Shown piece after piece: positions 53,956 through 62,708 of a stretch of DNA of 64,000 nucleotides. Numbering within the stretch: the first letter of the stretch is position 1; every line of letters begins with the position of its first letter. The notes under the pieces were generated by a model that saw only the letters and a program-made list of their open reading frames with translations, was not told the DNA's origin and did no database searches. The translations under genes were made by a program, and so were the position numbers. The stretch is from Mariniphaga sp041687215 (GTDB lineage: Bacteria > Bacteroidota > Bacteroidia > Bacteroidales > Prolixibacteraceae), in NCBI RefSeq assembly GCF_041687215.1, contig NZ_JAWLCI010000006.1, positions 58,346 through 122,345 on the forward strand, in the 5' to 3' direction.

Positions 53956-55119
53956 CTAAAAATTGAAACCTGTTATGAACTGCCAGTCCGAAAGTTGTAA
54001 TGATCTTTCATCACCTGAAAGTCTGTTATGGCGGACTTCGAAAGAAAGCGATTTTCGGTAATTTAAATCATATTCCAATCCCCCTCCGAATGCAAAACCT
54101 GTCTGCCAGTTTTCAGGTCGGGGAGCATTTTGGTTGATATCATATTCAATCACACTTTCATGGATTTTCGTTTCTAAATAAATTGTATTGTTTTTTAGAT
54201 TGTAATTTACAATGCCGCCAAAGTTTATAAAAGGCCTTATTTTAACAGACGGATATGTGTAGCGAAAGAGAAGAGGCATTTTCAGGGAACTCGTGTTAAT
54301 AACAAGGTCCACTTCTTTTTCATCAATGTGCTCATTATGCAAATAACCATGAGTGGAATGAGATAGTTCAGCATGTAAAGAAAAATCAGTTATCCTTAAT
54401 GGCAAATCTAAAAAAATACCATACATGAATGAACCTTCCGGGGAATAGTCTAACAGATTTAAATAATAGATTGCAGGATTGGAAGGAGATAAAAATTTTG
54501 AAAATTCATAACCCGCCAAAAAACCGAATTTAACATGTGGAAAAGGCTTCCTGACACAGTTATTGTATCTTTTTACAAACAGGGACAAGGAGTGTTTATT
54601 GTACCTGACCAGTTTGGCAGCATCCTTTACAGCATCGCAATCGACTGTATAAGTTTCCAGTTTATTTCTGAAATAGTCTGTACTACCTTTTTGTCCTTTG
54701 GGTATTTGCACTGTGCCGGTATTCTCTTTTTCAGCGAAAAAAGTCTGAATATGCTCATCCGCATAAAAATAAAGATTGGTTTTACCTTGTACCAGTTGTT
54801 CAAGAAATACCATTTTTGAGGTATCTCCAACAAAAATTCTTTTGGAGACAAATACACGATCTGAATTTAACCATGATATTTTTCGGAAAAACGGGACATA
54901 TGTTTTGATAAAACCGTATTCTGTAATTTTATCAGGATACATTTTAATAATCTCATCACCTTTAATTAATTGCATGTATCTGGAGTTTATTACCTGACCT
55001 CCGTCTTTTATCGTTACTCCTGCGTTCATGCTTGTGTCGGTTTTGAAGTAGCCAATTTGGCTAAAAACCAGTTGTGGCAACAACCAGAAAAGAAAAGCAA
55101 TACTGATTGATTTTTTCAT
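53956..55119 (-). CDS. outer-membrane beta-barrel-like protein
   Basis: A 387-residue protein with signal peptide (ISIAFLFWLLPQLVFSQ). The C-terminal half (from about 200) has alternating amphipathic strands and ends SDWQFITGFNF with a final aromatic residue, the pattern of a small outer-membrane barrel of the OprF/PorT-like type (LKFGFLAGYEFSKF, GLEYDLNYRKSLSFEVRHNR). The N-terminal about 180 residues are unassigned. No role can be named. It is on the same strand and about 97 bp before the IPT/kelch lipoprotein gene. Confidence 0.75.
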   Translation of the reverse strand: MKKSISIAFLFWLLPQLVFSQIGYFKTDTSMNAGVTIKDGGQVINSRYMQLIKGDEIIKMYPDKITEYGFIKTYVPFFRKISWLNSDRVFVSKRIFVGDTSKMVFLEQLVQGKTNLYFYADEHIQTFFAEKENTGTVQIPKGQKGSTDYFRNKLETYTVDCDAVKDAAKLVRYNKHSLSLFVKRYNNCVRKPFPHVKFGFLAGYEFSKFLSPSNPAIYYLNLLDYSPEGSFMYGIFLDLPLRITDFSLHAELSHSTHGYLHNEHIDEKEVDLVINTSSLKMPLLFRYTYPSVKIRPFINFGGIVNYNLKNNTIYLETKIHESVIEYDINQNAPRPENWQTGFAFGGGLEYDLNYRKSLSFEVRHNRLSGDERSLQLSDWQFITGFNF

Positions 55120-55140
55120 TCTACTGGAAGTTAATGAGTG

Positions 55141-56853
55141 TCAGATTTTCGGTGTGTCCTTCCCCGGAAAATGTTCGTACCACTCTTTCCAGAAAAGTTG
55201 CACTTCGTTTTTCATCTCTTTGGCCAGTGAAAGAATGCCGATAAGGTTTGGAATAGTCATCAGGGCAATGGTAATGCCAGATAAGGTCCAAACGATGGTA
55301 GTGTCGGTAAACGAAGCCAGGAAAAACCCGAGTACATATAAAATGCGGTAATAAATAATGCCTTTAATTCCAAACAGGTAAGTCACAGCGCGGTCGCCGT
55401 AATACGACCAGCTAATGGCAGTAGAAAAGGCAAACAGCAGCAAACCGATAGCCACAATGTACTTGCCGTAATCGCCCAGCCAGCTTCGGGTGAACGCAAC
55501 TGTGGTAAGCGGCGCACTGTGTAAAAGTGAATTACCCGTGAGGTAAACTCCCGCCTGGCTGACCAGTTTTCCCGAATTAAACGCAATGGTTCCGGTAAAC
55601 GGCTCGTTGTTGGCCCAAACCATAACATCTTCGGCAACCGAGCGGGCGTGCAAAATGGTTGGCTGATTCTGAATGACACCTTCTGAAACTTCGAGACTTC
55701 CTGTAAGGAGCGTCAGACTGGCTTCTCCGGCCAGAAATTCGAACAACTTTTCCTTGTCGGCAGGATTGGATTCATCATATTCATTCTGCAACACCATCAA
55801 ATCGGTTTCCTGGAAACGGTTGGGCAGTTTTTCGTTCCAAACGCCGGATGAAAGCAACACCAAACCGGTGAGCGAACAAATTATAATGGTGTCGATAAAT
55901 GGTTCAAGCAGCGCAACCAAACCTTCTGAAACCGGTTCGTGGGCGCGTGCAGCCGCGTGTGCAATAGGCGCAGAACCCTGGCCTGCTTCGTTTGAAAAGA
56001 GTCCGCGGTTTACGCCCCGATTAAAGGCAAAAGCAATGCTTCCGCCCAGAAATCCTCCAACAGCAGCCGTTCCGGTAAATACATCGCCAACAATTGCCAC
56101 AATAGACGGAATTATGTTTTGGAAATTGAAGCCAATAACCAGCATGGCGCCTGTAAAGTAAATCAGGGCCATAATAGGAACCAAACGCGAAGTAACCTTG
56201 GCAATTCGCTTGATTCCGCCAAGTATTACAAGTGCCAGCAACACCGATAAAACTGCCCCGGTAAGCACATGGTTCAGCCCGAATGTTTCGTACAGCGAAT
56301 TGGAAATACTGTTTATCTGGGGAAGGTTCCCGGTGCCGAATGAAGAAAAAATAGTTGCGACTGCAAACAACGCCCCCATCACTGCGCCGGTTTTTATAAC
56401 CTTTCTATTTTTCAGGTGAATGTTTAATCTGCTGCGCATATAGTACATGGGGCCGCCGGCAATGGAACCGTCGGAAGCTTTTTCCCGGTATTTGTGCGAT
56501 AAGGTAACCTCCACGAATTTGGTGGTCATACCCACTGCCGCAGTTACCAGCATCCAGAAAAGTGCAGCCGGTCCGCCCAGGTGAATGGCCAGTGCAACCC
56601 CTGCAATATTCCCGGTACCAACTGTTCCCGAAAGGGCAGTGGTTAAAGCCTGAAAATGAGAAGTATCACCCTCGTCACCTTTTTTGTCGAATTTTCCGCG
56701 AACAATACGAATGGAATGCCGCAGATAGCGGAACTGTGGAAATTTCAGATAAATGGTAAAAAACAGGCCGGTGCCAAGCAATAAAAAAACGAACCATTGT
56801 GATCCGCCAATTTGGTTATCGATTAGTGATAAGAAATTGTTCAATTCGTTCAT
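55141..56853 (-). CDS. AGCS-family alanine/glycine:sodium symporter
   Basis: A polytopic inner-membrane amino-acid transporter of the AGCS family, about 570 residues from the ATG at 56853. The signature GTGNIAGVALAIHLGGPAALFWM is intact, as are FNRGVNRGLFSNEAGQGSAPIAHAAA and GGIKRIAKVTSRLVP. The family is usually about 450-490 residues; here an extra loop (about residues 350-460, NEKLPNRFQETDLMVL... to ...LTTVAFTRSWLGDYGKY) makes it longer. The following membrane segments continue normally. It likely imports alanine, glycine or similar with sodium. Single gene. Confidence 0.92.
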   Translation of the reverse strand: MNELNNFLSLIDNQIGGSQWFVFLLLGTGLFFTIYLKFPQFRYLRHSIRIVRGKFDKKGDEGDTSHFQALTTALSGTVGTGNIAGVALAIHLGGPAALFWMLVTAAVGMTTKFVEVTLSHKYREKASDGSIAGGPMYYMRSRLNIHLKNRKVIKTGAVMGALFAVATIFSSFGTGNLPQINSISNSLYETFGLNHVLTGAVLSVLLALVILGGIKRIAKVTSRLVPIMALIYFTGAMLVIGFNFQNIIPSIVAIVGDVFTGTAAVGGFLGGSIAFAFNRGVNRGLFSNEAGQGSAPIAHAAARAHEPVSEGLVALLEPFIDTIIICSLTGLVLLSSGVWNEKLPNRFQETDLMVLQNEYDESNPADKEKLFEFLAGEASLTLLTGSLEVSEGVIQNQPTILHARSVAEDVMVWANNEPFTGTIAFNSGKLVSQAGVYLTGNSLLHSAPLTTVAFTRSWLGDYGKYIVAIGLLLFAFSTAISWSYYGDRAVTYLFGIKGIIYYRILYVLGFFLASFTDTTIVWTLSGITIALMTIPNLIGILSLAKEMKNEVQLFWKEWYEHFPGKDTPKI

Positions 56854-56935
56854 TTCAGGTTCATTTTTTTTAATTCCGGCTAAAAATAGCAATCTATTTC
56901 ATAAATTAGCAACATAATTTTTAAAAGTAAGTATC

Positions 56936-57187
56936 ATGTTACCCAGATTTCTTTTAGCCGACAATTCTTTGGAAACACCCGAAACCATTTTTGTGGTGCA
57001 CACCGAAACACCGCGTTTTATTATTGAAGCCGACATCGACGACTTTGAAAACAACCAGCAAATCCATTGGATTGACGGTGAGCCGGGCGATGAAGATTTG
57101 ATTGCCCAATTAATTAACGAAGCCGAAGAGTTTCTGGAAAAAGAGTTTGAAAACGAAGAATTTTTGGACAGCGACGAAGAAGAATAA
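56936..57187 (+). CDS. small acidic conserved protein
   Basis: An 83-residue acidic protein, ending in a run of Glu/Asp. It begins LPRFLLADNSLETPETIFVVHTETPRFIIEADIDDF. I recognise the pattern as a Bacteroidota small conserved protein often near pspC, but no function is known. It starts 36 bp after the AGCS gene in the opposite direction and ends 3 bp before the PspC gene. Confidence 0.75.
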   Translation: MLPRFLLADNSLETPETIFVVHTETPRFIIEADIDDFENNQQIHWIDGEPGDEDLIAQLINEAEEFLEKEFENEEFLDSDEEE

Positions 57188-57190
57188 GTT

Positions 57191-57403
57191 ATGGAAACCA
57201 CAAGTCAGCCTAAAAAACTTTACCGCTCGCGCGACCGGATTCTGGGTGGTGTGTTAGCCGGATTTTCAGAATACATTTATGCCGATAAAACTGTGGTACG
57301 TCTGGTTTATGCCCTGGTTTCCATTTTATCTGCCGGTTTTCCCGGACTGCTGATATACATCATCGCCTGGATTGTTATTCCTGAGAAGCCCCTGGAGCAT
57401 TAG
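57191..57403 (+). CDS. PspC-domain membrane protein
   Basis: A 70-residue protein with the PspC domain: LYRSRDRILGGVLAGFSEYIYADKTVVRLVYALVSI followed by a membrane helix (SAGFPGLLIYIIAWIVIP). PspC proteins in other bacteria act in phage-shock-type envelope stress. It is cotranscribed with the small acidic gene upstream (3-bp gap). Its 3' end overlaps the convergent DMT transporter gene by 29 bp. Confidence 0.88.
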   Translation: METTSQPKKLYRSRDRILGGVLAGFSEYIYADKTVVRLVYALVSILSAGFPGLLIYIIAWIVIPEKPLEH

Positions 57404-58307
57404 CCCTGGGTTTTTTCGACTTTTTTACCACCAGAAACGCGCCCGAAATAACCAGCGAGGCGCCAAAAATGGTAAAGGGTGAAAATCGTTCGTGTGCAAT
57501 CCAGTCCACGCTCAGGTAAGTCAAAATTCCCATCGTAATAAAGGTAATGATTGGGTTCAGGAAAATAATGACACTCACTTTGCTGGCTTCGATAAAACGC
57601 AGGGCCTGAGCCAGGCTACTGTAGGCGATTAGCGTATTCAATCCAAGAAAAATCAGCAGCAGCCACCAGGTCCAGTGCAGTTGAAAAACAGGTGCCAAAT
57701 TGATTACCGGCAGGTAAATGAGGGTGGGGAGGCCAAACAGAAACAGGTTGAGCATGGGTGCAGAATATTTTACTACCAGTTTTTTCTGCATCACGGCGTA
57801 AACCGTCCAAGCCAGGGCGCCGCTTAATGTGAACAATACCCCCAGATTATATTGTTCTTTTCCTTCGAAAAATGCCCGGAGCTGGTCGTTGTAAAAAAAG
57901 GCAAAACCGGAAAGGGCAACAAAAAATCCAATCATCTGCAGCCTGGAAAGTTTTTCCTTAAAAATGACAAACCCCGAGAGTGCCAGCATCATGGGGCCAA
58001 ACTGGATAAAAAGTTGTGCATTGCTGGGCGTGGTATATTGAATGCCCAGCATAAAACCCAGATAATTCCACGAAAGTGCCAGTGCAGCAATAACAAGCAG
58101 CACCGGCGGTTTTACCAGAATTTTCAATGACCGCGGATTTCGGTATAATTGCCAGCCCAGCAAAATGGTAAATGCCACAAAAAACCGGAACCAAACGATG
58201 GTTTTCGGGTCCACTTCGCGCACAGCCACCTTCAGGGCAATAGCCAGAAAACCCCAGAAAAAGGCGGTAACTGCCGCGTAAATGACTCCTTTTGTTTGAT
58301 TGGACAT
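57375..58307 (-). CDS. DMT-superfamily (EamA) transporter
   Basis: A 310-residue inner-membrane protein with ten predicted helices in two EamA repeats (about 7-140 and 150-290). Features: KGVIYAAVTAFFWGFLAIALKVAVREVDP start and the second-repeat GALAWTVYAVMQKKLV and FLGLNTLIAYSSLAQALRF. Substrate is unknown (drug/metabolite transporter superfamily). It is convergent with pspC, with overlapping 3' ends, and upstream of the MazF-like pair. Confidence 0.92.
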   Translation of the reverse strand: MSNQTKGVIYAAVTAFFWGFLAIALKVAVREVDPKTIVWFRFFVAFTILLGWQLYRNPRSLKILVKPPVLLVIAALALSWNYLGFMLGIQYTTPSNAQLFIQFGPMMLALSGFVIFKEKLSRLQMIGFFVALSGFAFFYNDQLRAFFEGKEQYNLGVLFTLSGALAWTVYAVMQKKLVVKYSAPMLNLFLFGLPTLIYLPVINLAPVFQLHWTWWLLLIFLGLNTLIAYSSLAQALRFIEASKVSVIIFLNPIITFITMGILTYLSVDWIAHERFSPFTIFGASLVISGAFLVVKKSKKPRANAPGASQE

Positions 58308-58327
58308 TCGTTTTTAGCTACCAATGA

Positions 58328-58651
58328 TTATTTATTCAATTGAAGAATTTCTGCCAGATTTATATTGATTTGACGAATGTGTTTGTCCTCAAGAGTTCCA
58401 ATCCGGCCCCAAACCAGGTCTTTGTCTATGGTGGCAAATTTGGACAACCGGATTAACGATTCCTTTTTCAACCCATTGTCACCGGTTGGCGGAACCACAA
58501 CGTCATAGATTTCTTTCCACCTAATTTGAGTTGTGATGAAACAAACGGTTACCTCAAAATCTGATTCGATGAGAACCAATGCCGGACGGTATTTATTTCC
58601 CGAAAGGTCGGTAAAAGGAAACGGAACCAGAATGATGTCACCTTTTCTCAC
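58328..58651 (-). CDS. PemK/MazF-family toxin
   Basis: A 107-residue PemK/MazF-type ribonuclease toxin. The start RKGDIILVPFPFTDLSGNKYRPALVL and the segment RWKEIYDVVVPPTGDNGLKKESLIRLSKFATID are characteristic (conserved Arg in R.ALVL, Thr-x-Arg-like region). It begins with GTG at 58651 and its start overlaps the antitoxin stop by 4 bp, so translation is coupled. It should cleave mRNA when unopposed. Confidence 0.9.
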   Translation of the reverse strand: MRKGDIILVPFPFTDLSGNKYRPALVLIESDFEVTVCFITTQIRWKEIYDVVVPPTGDNGLKKESLIRLSKFATIDKDLVWGRIGTLEDKHIRQININLAEILQLNK

Positions 58652-58875
58652 CGGTACTTTTCTTTTAAATCATTCACCGAATACAAATCTTCCTCATGTT
58701 TCAGGTATTCAAAAGTTTTTGAATCAGAAGTCAGTTTTTGAATGCCTTCAACAAGCAGTTTGTCATCAATCCGGCTGATAACAAAATCAACAAAGTCCTC
58801 AACCTGCCGGAGTTTGTCCAGCGGCAGCCGATTGAGTTTTTTAACTGTCTCATCTATGATTGTTTCCCGTTCCAT
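58648..58875 (-). CDS. DUF2281-like antitoxin of the MazF pair
   Basis: About 75 residues from the ATG at 58875, resembling the DUF2281/antitoxin class that precedes MazF- or VapC-like toxins: KLNRLPLDKLRQVEDFVDFVISRID, then an acidic C-terminal tail suitable for toxin binding. It overlaps the toxin gene by 4 bp. The longer upstream frame is not needed. It starts 34 bp after the pheT stop on the same strand. Confidence 0.8.
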   Translation of the reverse strand: MERETIIDETVKKLNRLPLDKLRQVEDFVDFVISRIDDKLLVEGIQKLTSDSKTFEYLKHEEDLYSVNDLKEKYR

Positions 58876-58909
58876 CTTTTTTCTTTTCCGTAAAGTTAAA
58901 AAGAAAACA

Positions 58910-61363
58910 CTACTTCCGCAATTCGGCGCCCAGCTCGCGTTCGAATGTTGCCACCAGCTTTTGCATGGTTTTGTCAATCTGTTTGTCGTTGAGCGTGCGC
59001 AAATCGTCGCGCAGAATGAAACTTACGGCGTACGACTTTTTACCTTCGGGAATGCCCTGGCCTTCATACACATCGAACAGTTCCACTTCGCGTAAAATTT
59101 TGCGTTCGGTTTTTTGGGCCAGTTCCTCAATCTGCTGAAACTTCACCTGCTTGTCGATGAGCAGGGCCAAATCGCGGCGCACGGCAGGGAATTTGGGCAA
59201 TTCCTGAAATTCCACCTTGTGTTTTCCCCGTCGCATCATCACCGCTTCCCAGTTGAAATCGGCATAATAGACCGGTTGTTCCACCTCGAATTTTTTCAGA
59301 AATATTTTGGCCACAATGCCCAGTTCCAGCACCGTTTTGTTGTTTTCCACGTAAGTCAAACCTTCGGAAAACAGTTCGTTCTGAGTTTCCGAAACTTTCA
59401 ACATGCTGAGCACGAACCCCATTCGTTTCAGGATGTTTTCTGCAACGGATTTCAACTGGAAAAAAGAAGTGGGTTGTTGTTCGCCGGTCCAGCTTTCGGC
59501 TGTTTTGGCGCCGGAGATAAACAATCCGAGGTGTTCTTCCTCGCGGTAATTTTTTAACGGATTTTCTTTTAGTTCGGTTCCCCTGAAAAAGTAGCAGTTG
59601 CCGAATTCGTACAGCTTCAAATCTTTGTTCTGGCGGTTGGCGTTGTAAGCCACACATTCCAGTCCGCCGAAAAGCAAGGTCTGGCGCATACCTTTCAGGT
59701 CGGCGCTGAGCGGGTTCAGCAGGTTCACGGTCTGTTCGGCTTTGTATTGTTCCAGCCCTTCGTAATAGCCGGCTTTGGTGAGCGAGTTCGACCATATTTC
59801 GTTGAATCCCTGTGCCGTAAGCATTTCGGCCACCAGATTGCGCACCTGGTCGGGGTCGGGTTGCTGGGCATACTGCAGCGAGGCTTTTACCAGCGACGGA
59901 ATTTCCACGTTGTTGTAGCCGTAAATGCGCATGATTTCCTCAATCACATCGGCTTCGCGCGTTACATCTACGCGGTAGGGCGGCACCCGCAGCAACAAAC
60001 CGGTTTCGGTTTCGTTCTCCATCTCAATTTCCAGCGAGGCAAGGATATTTTTGATGGTTTCGGCTCCCAAATCTTTTCCCACCAGCCGGGTGATGTTTTT
60101 GTAACTCACCTGAACTTTAAAGTGTTCTGCCGGTCGCGGATAGACATCAACAATTTCCGAAGAGATGGTTCCGCCGGCGATTTCCTTGATGAGCAAGGCC
60201 GCCCGTTTTAGTGCATAAATCACGCCGTTGGGGTCGGTACCGCGTTCGAAGCGGAAAGAGGCGTCGGTATTCAGTCCGTGGCGGCGGGCCGTTTTGCGGA
60301 TGAAAACCGGGTCGAACCAGGCGCTTTCCAGGAATACGTTTTGGGTATTTTCCTTCACACCCGATTGGATGCCGCCAAATACACCTCCAATGCACATGGG
60401 TGTTTCGGTGTTGCAAATCATCAGGTCGTCTTCGTGCAGTTCGCGTTCCACTTCGTCAAGCGTAGTGAACTTTGTTCCGGCAGGCAGCGTTTGCACCACC
60501 ACTTTTCCGCCGGTAATTTCGGCGGCATCGAATGCGTGTAGCGGCTGGCCGGTTTCAAAAAGCACGTAGTTGGTAATGTCCACCACGTTGTTGATGGGCG
60601 TGTGGCCGATGGCTTTCAGCCGGTTTTTCAGCCAGCCGGGCGACTCCTTCACGGTTACGCCCGAAATGGTAACTCCGGAGTAGCGTGGGCACGCTTCCGG
60701 GTTTTTTATTTCCACAGGAATTTCCAGGATGTGGTTGTCCGTTTTGAAATGGTCAACCGGAATGCGCTGGTATTTTGTGGGTTTTGTTTTATTCAGAAAA
60801 GCGGCCAAATCGCGGGCTACGCCAATGTGCGAACCGCCGTCGATGCGGTTGGGTGTAAGGTCGATTTCAATTACCCAGTCGGATTTGACATTGAAATATT
60901 CTTTTGCAGACGAACCTATTTCCACCGAATCTGGCAATACAATGATGCCTTCGTGGTCGGTGCCGATGCCGATTTCGTCTTCGGCGCAAATCATGCCTTC
61001 GGACACTTCGCCGCGGATTTTTACCCGTTTCAGCGTGAGTTCCTGGTCGCCCATGTAGAGCGTGGTGCCAACAGGAGCCACTACAACCTTTTGTCCGGCA
61101 GCCACGTTGGGCGCACCGCACACGATGTGCAGCAGCTCTCCGGCGCCAATATCAACGGTGGTTTTACTCAGGTGGTCGGAGTTGGGGTGTTTTTCGCAGG
61201 TAATTACTTTACCCAGCACCAGTCCTTCCATGCCGCCTTTTACGGTTTCCACCTCTTCCACGCCGGCCACTTCCAGACCGGTTTGCGTTAAAATTTTTGC
61301 CACCTCTTCGGGCGATTCATCCAGATTGATGTAATCTTTTAACCAGTTGTACGATATCTTCAT
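58910..61363 (-). CDS. pheT: phenylalanyl-tRNA synthetase beta subunit
   Basis: Beta subunit of bacterial Phe-tRNA synthetase, 817 residues, the usual length (about 800). The start MKISYNWLKDYINLDESPEEVAKILTQTGLEV is characteristic. An EMAP/tRNA-binding domain lies at about 40-150 (HPNSDHLSKTTVDIG). B3/B4 and B5 domains follow (RYSGVTISGVTVKE; VPPYRVDVTREADVIEEIMRIYGYNNVEI), then the catalytic-like core and an anticodon-binding FDX-ACB domain at the end (FPAVRRDLALLIDKQV). It pairs with PheS, not in the window. It is single-gene here. A TATTTTTG promoter-like element lies at 61403-61396. Confidence 0.97.
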   Translation of the reverse strand: MKISYNWLKDYINLDESPEEVAKILTQTGLEVAGVEEVETVKGGMEGLVLGKVITCEKHPNSDHLSKTTVDIGAGELLHIVCGAPNVAAGQKVVVAPVGTTLYMGDQELTLKRVKIRGEVSEGMICAEDEIGIGTDHEGIIVLPDSVEIGSSAKEYFNVKSDWVIEIDLTPNRIDGGSHIGVARDLAAFLNKTKPTKYQRIPVDHFKTDNHILEIPVEIKNPEACPRYSGVTISGVTVKESPGWLKNRLKAIGHTPINNVVDITNYVLFETGQPLHAFDAAEITGGKVVVQTLPAGTKFTTLDEVERELHEDDLMICNTETPMCIGGVFGGIQSGVKENTQNVFLESAWFDPVFIRKTARRHGLNTDASFRFERGTDPNGVIYALKRAALLIKEIAGGTISSEIVDVYPRPAEHFKVQVSYKNITRLVGKDLGAETIKNILASLEIEMENETETGLLLRVPPYRVDVTREADVIEEIMRIYGYNNVEIPSLVKASLQYAQQPDPDQVRNLVAEMLTAQGFNEIWSNSLTKAGYYEGLEQYKAEQTVNLLNPLSADLKGMRQTLLFGGLECVAYNANRQNKDLKLYEFGNCYFFRGTELKENPLKNYREEEHLGLFISGAKTAESWTGEQQPTSFFQLKSVAENILKRMGFVLSMLKVSETQNELFSEGLTYVENNKTVLELGIVAKIFLKKFEVEQPVYYADFNWEAVMMRRGKHKVEFQELPKFPAVRRDLALLIDKQVKFQQIEELAQKTERKILREVELFDVYEGQGIPEGKKSYAVSFILRDDLRTLNDKQIDKTMQKLVATFERELGAELRK

Positions 61364-61395
61364 GTTTAAAAATGCTTTGCCGTTTTACGAAGCCA

Positions 61396-61403
61396 CAAAA
61401 ATA
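61396..61403 (-). promoter_or_regulatory. putative -7 promoter element of pheT
   Basis: On the minus strand TATTTTTG matches TAnnTTTG, 33 bp before the pheT ATG. No -33 TTG is seen at the ideal spacing. Confidence 0.35.
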
Positions 61404-61499
61404 GAGATTTTATACGGAAAGCGGGAGGATGCCAGAGAATTTGTTTAAAATGGTTAACGGAGGAATTTCGACAAATTTCGTGTTAACAGCATAATTTAA

Positions 61500-61687
61500 A
61501 TATTTTGGTGCGCTGCACCTTTCTTCCTCACCATGAAATCATAATACTACAAATATTATCGCGGCTCTACCGCTTTTACTGCGAATGATTGAAGCACTAT
61601 CATTCAGGAAAAAGATTGGTGCAGAGCACCCAAATATTTGTAGTACAGAAATTGACATTTGAAAATAAGGTGCAGCGCACCGGAATA
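61500..61687. repeat. REP/MITE-like nested inverted-repeat element
   Basis: Outer arms: AATATT-TT-GGTGCGCTGCACC-TT on the left (GGTGCGCTGCACC at 61507-61519) and its complement on the right (GGTGCAGCGCACC at 61669-61681); the 13-bp cores are perfect inverted repeats. Inner arms: TACTACAAATATT (61545-61557) and AATATTTGTAGTA (61633-61645), also perfect. A further GGTGCAGAGCACC palindrome lies at 61618-61630. Total length about 190 bp. No coding sequence is seen; it looks like a non-autonomous repeat common in Bacteroidota intergenic regions. Confidence 0.8.
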
Positions 61688-61715
61688 TTAATGAACATTC
61701 TTTTTGAATTTTTAA

Positions 61716-61723
61716 TATCTTTG
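61716..61723 (+). promoter_or_regulatory. putative -7 promoter element for VapBC
   Basis: TATCTTTG matches TAnnTTTG, 26 bp before the VapB ATG at 61749. Confidence 0.4.
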
Positions 61724-61748
61724 GACTAAATCATTATTATTATTGGTT

Positions 61749-61955
61749 ATGACAGATATTCAACTCTATACCAAATTGTCCGGTTTGCCGCTGAGTTTAA
61801 AAGCGGAGGTCTCAGACTTTATTGATTTTCTCAAAGAAAAGAATTTTAAGAAGCCAGGCAAAATGAAAAAAAGAGTTCCGGGCAAAGCAAAGGGACTTAT
61901 AAAAATGAAAAGCAATTTTGATGACCCCATCGAAGGATTCAAAGAATATATGTAA
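61749..61955 (+). CDS. VapB-like/DUF2281 antitoxin
   Basis: A 68-residue protein from the ATG at 61749 (the frame is open slightly upstream from a TTG). The segment LSGLPLSLKAEVSDFIDFLKEK is the DUF2281-like pattern of antitoxins; the rest is basic then acidic, FDDPIEGFKEYM. The PIN-domain gene follows, overlapping by one base (TAATG). Confidence 0.85.
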   Translation: MTDIQLYTKLSGLPLSLKAEVSDFIDFLKEKNFKKPGKMKKRVPGKAKGLIKMKSNFDDPIEGFKEYM

Positions 61956-62344
61956 TGGAGCTATTAATTGACACCCATACTGTAATCTGGTTTATTACTG
62001 AAGACAAAAAATTACCCACAAATACAAAACGAATTATCGAGGATGTTGATAATAAATGTTATGTGAGTATTGCTACTTATTGGGAGATAGCAATAAAACA
62101 GTCGCTTGGGAGATTAGATTTGAATTCTGATTTGGAAAAAATATTCCGAATTATTGAAGAAACGGGATTTGAGGTATTGCCAATAACCGTGAAACAAATT
62201 CTTGAGAATGCGAAATTGGATTTCCATCATCAAGACCCATTCGACCGAATAATAATAGCCCAGGCCATTCATGAGAATCTGTCAATTGTTACAAAGGATT
62301 CTCAGTTCAGGAAATATAAGATACCTCTGGTCTGGGAAAAATAG
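61955..62344 (+). CDS. VapC-type PIN-domain ribonuclease toxin
   Basis: A 129-residue PIN-domain nuclease. Acidic active-site residues: D6 in LLIDTHTVIWF, E43-region SIATYWEIAIKQSLGRLDL, and D93-region DPFDRIIIAQA. The order antitoxin-toxin with a 1-bp overlap is typical of vapBC. It should cleave RNA (tRNA in several VapCs) when free of antitoxin. Confidence 0.92.
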   Translation: MELLIDTHTVIWFITEDKKLPTNTKRIIEDVDNKCYVSIATYWEIAIKQSLGRLDLNSDLEKIFRIIEETGFEVLPITVKQILENAKLDFHHQDPFDRIIIAQAIHENLSIVTKDSQFRKYKIPLVWEK

Positions 62345-62708
62345 GAGCGGTAAGCCTGGATTAGATCGTGCCAGCCTGCGATTTTACGTAGCCTTCTAAA
62401 ACTTTCATATTTCTATGTGCTTTCTTTTGGTTCTTTTGGCGACTTTGCCTAATTTAGCTCCCGTAAAATTTTAAAAATCAATAAACGACCAAAAACCTAT
62501 GTTGAAATCCGAACAGATAAACCACCAGCAAATTCCTGCCATCCTTTATTTCATTTTTCAAAAACCGATAAAGGTAGGATTAAATTATAAAATACCGAAG
62601 GATGATACTATTTCTTCCTGGCAGAAATATTGTATAGTATTGGATTACAGACTACATAGTTGGCGTTCATTGTAAATTTTAAAATAATAACAATTAAAAT
62701 CAATCTTA
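62345..62708. other. 364-bp region, only a doubtful 58-codon ORF
   Basis: Between vapC and the first zinc-ribbon gene. An ORF of 58 codons runs 62499-62675 (starting MLKSEQINHQQ, ending LHSWRSL); it has no recognisable domain, so it may be chance or a remnant. I see no other feature. Confidence 0.5.

Larger units (their letters stand above)
61364..61748. other. 385-bp intergenic region with nested repeats
   Basis: Between pheT and the VapB-like gene. No gene is seen. It holds a pheT promoter-like element (61396-61403), the nested inverted repeat at 61500-61687, and a TATCTTTG element at 61716-61723 for the VapBC pair. Confidence 0.7.

Noticed and set aside
59127..59795. 222-codon minus-strand ORF
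   Set aside because: Overlaps pheT in another frame; Arg-rich and without domains.
60602..61291. 229-codon plus-strand ORF
   Set aside because: Lies wholly antisense to pheT and has no recognisable domain; shadow of the real gene.
62499..62675. 58-codon ORF in the vapC/zinc-ribbon gap
   Set aside because: No domain, no recognisable start signal and short length; kept only as a note on the intergenic region.
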